Shown: piece after piece, positions 7,113 through 7,958 of the stretch | Layout of the letters: each line of letters opens with the position of its first letter | Position numbering within the stretch: position 1 is the stretch's first letter | DNA from: a bacterium | GTDB lineage: Bacteria > Patescibacteriota > Doudnabacteria > UBA920 | Assembly (NCBI GenBank): GCA_021789715.1 | Contig: JAJYJE010000041.1 | Location: 1-7,958, forward strand | Length of the DNA: 7,958 nt | Direction: 5' to 3' | The notes under the pieces: generated by a model | Seen by the model: only the letters and a program-made list of their open reading frames with translations | Told to the model about the DNA's origin: nothing | Databases searched by the model: none | Translations under genes and position numbers: made by a program

Positions 7113-7553
7113 ATGTCTACCGCCACCCTGATGCTGTACGCCTACGACGGGCCGTCTGTCTTGATGAAAGCCCAAGGATTGCAATCCATTGATTTCAAAG
7201 GACAGCTCCGTACCGATTTTGCCGGCTCGAGATCGGCCTGCCAGATTAAGCTGCCGGTCCGACCCCTGCTTGACCAGGCTCCGAAGTACCTGGCCGTATT
7301 TTTCCTGCCCGATATCCCCGATGTGCCGATTGAAAATAACCAGATAAAGCTGGAATGGATCGGACACTTCGGCTGCCTGAAAGAATGCCCTGCCCGCGTT
7401 GCCAAGTTTTTCAGGGAGGAACGTGGCTGCCAGGACAGCACCATAGTCGCTCTGTTCAGCTTCGTGGTAAACGGCAGGCAGCACTGTTGGATCAGCCAAG
7501 TCTGGGGTCGGCCCGGCGATTACCCTTACCTGGTTTGTTGCGATGAGATCTAA
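7113..7553 (+). CDS. Hypothetical protein, cysteine-rich, unknown function
   Basis: I do not recognise this 146-residue protein. It has no signal peptide or convincing transmembrane helix, and the alternating hydrophobic pattern (for example YLAVFFL at 59-65, IVALFSFVV at 111-119) suggests a beta-rich, probably cytoplasmic fold. It has seven cysteines (43, 88, 92, 106, 125, 142, 143). HFGCLKEC at 85-92, with C106 and HC at 124-125, could bind a metal; that is conjecture. The ATG is supported by AGGAGG 8 bases upstream, and a strong hairpin terminator follows the TAA closely. An overlapping 165-codon minus frame is rejected because it starts inside that terminator. The gene lies 84 bases after the exporter permease and may be cotranscribed or have its own promoter in the repeat cluster. 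Confidence 0.8.
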   Translation: MSTATLMLYAYDGPSVLMKAQGLQSIDFKGQLRTDFAGSRSACQIKLPVRPLLDQAPKYLAVFFLPDIPDVPIENNQIKLEWIGHFGCLKECPARVAKFFREERGCQDSTIVALFSFVVNGRQHCWISQVWGRPGDYPYLVCCDEI

Positions 7554-7565
7554 AAACCAGATCCG

Positions 7566-7603
7566 AAAATCCGCCTGGCGCATACTCGCGCCAGGCGGAT
7601 TTT
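7566..7603. terminator. Bidirectional intrinsic terminator between convergent genes
   Basis: AAAATCCGCCTGGCGC (7566-7581) is perfectly complementary to GCGCCAGGCGGATTTT (7588-7603), giving a 16-bp stem with a 6-base loop. The core is GC-rich, and the A4 and T4 ends supply short U-tracts on either strand. It lies 12 bases after the orphan gene's stop and 11 bases beyond the tsaB stop, so it can end both convergent transcripts. Confidence 0.92.
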
Positions 7604-7614
7604 ATAAACCTGCG

Positions 7615-7929
7615 TCACCTCACCAAAAATCGGTCTTTAGCGACCGCCTTTACCGGCACGCCCCAGGCCAATCCCAACGCCTGGGCCATGGTCACGCCAA
7701 CTCGCACGCCGGTATAGGAACCCGGGCCTTTGTTTACGATAACCTTGGTAATTTTTGATTCGGGATTTTTGATTTTAGATTGCCGTAAAAATTCACCCAG
7801 CTTAGCCAGAGTCTTATGGCTTTCATGTGAATCAATCTTGTATTTTGTTTGAGCCGCTTTCTTTCCATCCACGACTGCAAACGCCACTTTATTAAAATCG
7901 GTTGTATCGATGAATAGAATCATGCCCAT
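7615..7929 (-). CDS. tsaB: TsaB-like tRNA threonylcarbamoyladenosine (t6A37) biosynthesis protein, short form
   Basis: TsaB is the dimerisation partner of TsaD in the complex that makes t6A at position 37 of ANN-decoding tRNAs. The start MILFIDTTDF matches the family's first strand (ILxIDT). KGPGSYTGVRVGVTMAQALGLAWGVPV (from residue 68) is its hallmark GPGSxTGxR segment and the helix that contacts TsaD. The protein then ends at residue 104, whereas typical TsaB has about 220-240 residues, so the C-terminal lobe is absent. The stop is followed at once by the strong terminator, with no continuation in another frame, so this looks like a genuine short form, not a frameshift. The ATG at 7929 is annotated; the second ATG, at 7923 (MILFIDTT), fits the family start better and has GGG just before it. 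Confidence 0.85.
   Translation of the reverse strand: MGMILFIDTTDFNKVAFAVVDGKKAAQTKYKIDSHESHKTLAKLGEFLRQSKIKNPESKITKVIVNKGPGSYTGVRVGVTMAQALGLAWGVPVKAVAKDRFLVR
7751..7774. repeat. Perfect 10-bp direct repeat inside tsaB
   Basis: ATTTTTGATT occurs at 7751-7760 and again at 7765-7774, a 14-bp period. Because 14 is not a multiple of three, the copies are read in different frames. They encode the polar stretch around SKIKNPESKI (51-60), a likely surface loop just before the conserved GPGSYTGVR segment. It looks like a small AT-rich duplication tolerated in a loop. Confidence 0.6.
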
Positions 7930-7930
7930 G

Positions 7931-7936
7931 TATAAT
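7931..7936 (+). promoter_or_regulatory. Possible outward -10 box for a gene beyond the right edge
   Basis: A perfect TATAAT (7931-7936) lies next to the tsaB start and points right. An ATG follows 5 bases later (7942-7944). A second hexamer, TATAAA (7945-7950), is likewise followed 5 bases later by ATG (7956-7958). Either could start a leaderless transcript, as proposed for the ATPase gene. The region is AT-rich and only 22 bases remain after the box, so this is tentative. Confidence 0.3.
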
Positions 7937-7958
7937 GATTAATGTATAAAGTATTATG

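Noticed and set aside
7086..7583. 165-codon open frame on the minus strand opposite the orphan gene
   Set aside because: It starts inside the strong terminator hairpin and has no plausible ribosome binding site. The plus frame has a perfect AGGAGG and a terminator just after its stop.
1..7958. CRISPR array, transposon, tRNA or rRNA gene, prophage or defence system
   Set aside because: No regularly spaced repeats, transposase-like product, tRNA or rRNA sequence, or defence-gene motifs could be seen on either strand.

Overview
The window most likely comes from a small-genome bacterium of the Candidate Phyla Radiation (Patescibacteria, perhaps a Parcubacteria-like lineage). This rests on combined signs, not on a decisive marker: a compact RpoB of 1161 residues, an rpoBC operon without rplJ-rplL immediately upstream, a TsaB homologue reduced to about 104 residues, mixed Shine-Dalgarno, SD-less and apparently leaderless starts, and one gene I cannot assign. 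Base composition is near balanced in genes and strongly AT-rich between rpoB and the exporter genes.

Layout. Positions 1-1213 (minus) hold the first 404 codons of rpoC, cut by the left edge. Positions 1258-4743 (minus) hold complete rpoB; rpoC follows it after 44 bases, so they read as one rpoB-rpoC transcript. Positions 4744-5347 form a 604-base divergent control region. On the minus strand it has an extended -10 promoter under an A-tract-rich upstream region. A potentially structured stretch follows and ends at an intrinsic-terminator-like hairpin about 185 nt after the predicted start. A further strong hairpin lies before the rpoB ribosome binding site. This is either an attenuated rpoB leader or a separate small RNA gene in front of rpoB. 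On the plus strand, a near-perfect extended -10 box lies only 6 bases before the ATG of the next gene, predicting a leaderless mRNA.

Positions 5348-7028 (plus) encode a two-gene ABC-2 exporter: an ATPase with all canonical motifs and a six-helix permease whose start overlaps the ATPase stop. Next is a short region of operator-like direct and inverted repeats (7031-7080), then a 146-codon orphan gene (7113-7553) with a very strong ribosome binding site and seven cysteines. A 16-bp hairpin (7566-7603) ends that gene and serves the convergent tsaB gene (7615-7929, minus), which retains only the N-terminal lobe of the family. At the right edge a second TATAAT box points outward, suggesting another gene beginning just beyond the window.

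The genes serve different functions: transcription (RpoB/RpoC), membrane export (substrate unknown) and tRNA t6A37 modification (TsaB). The least explained parts are the rpoB leader or ncRNA, the repeat-flanked orphan gene and the minimal TsaB.
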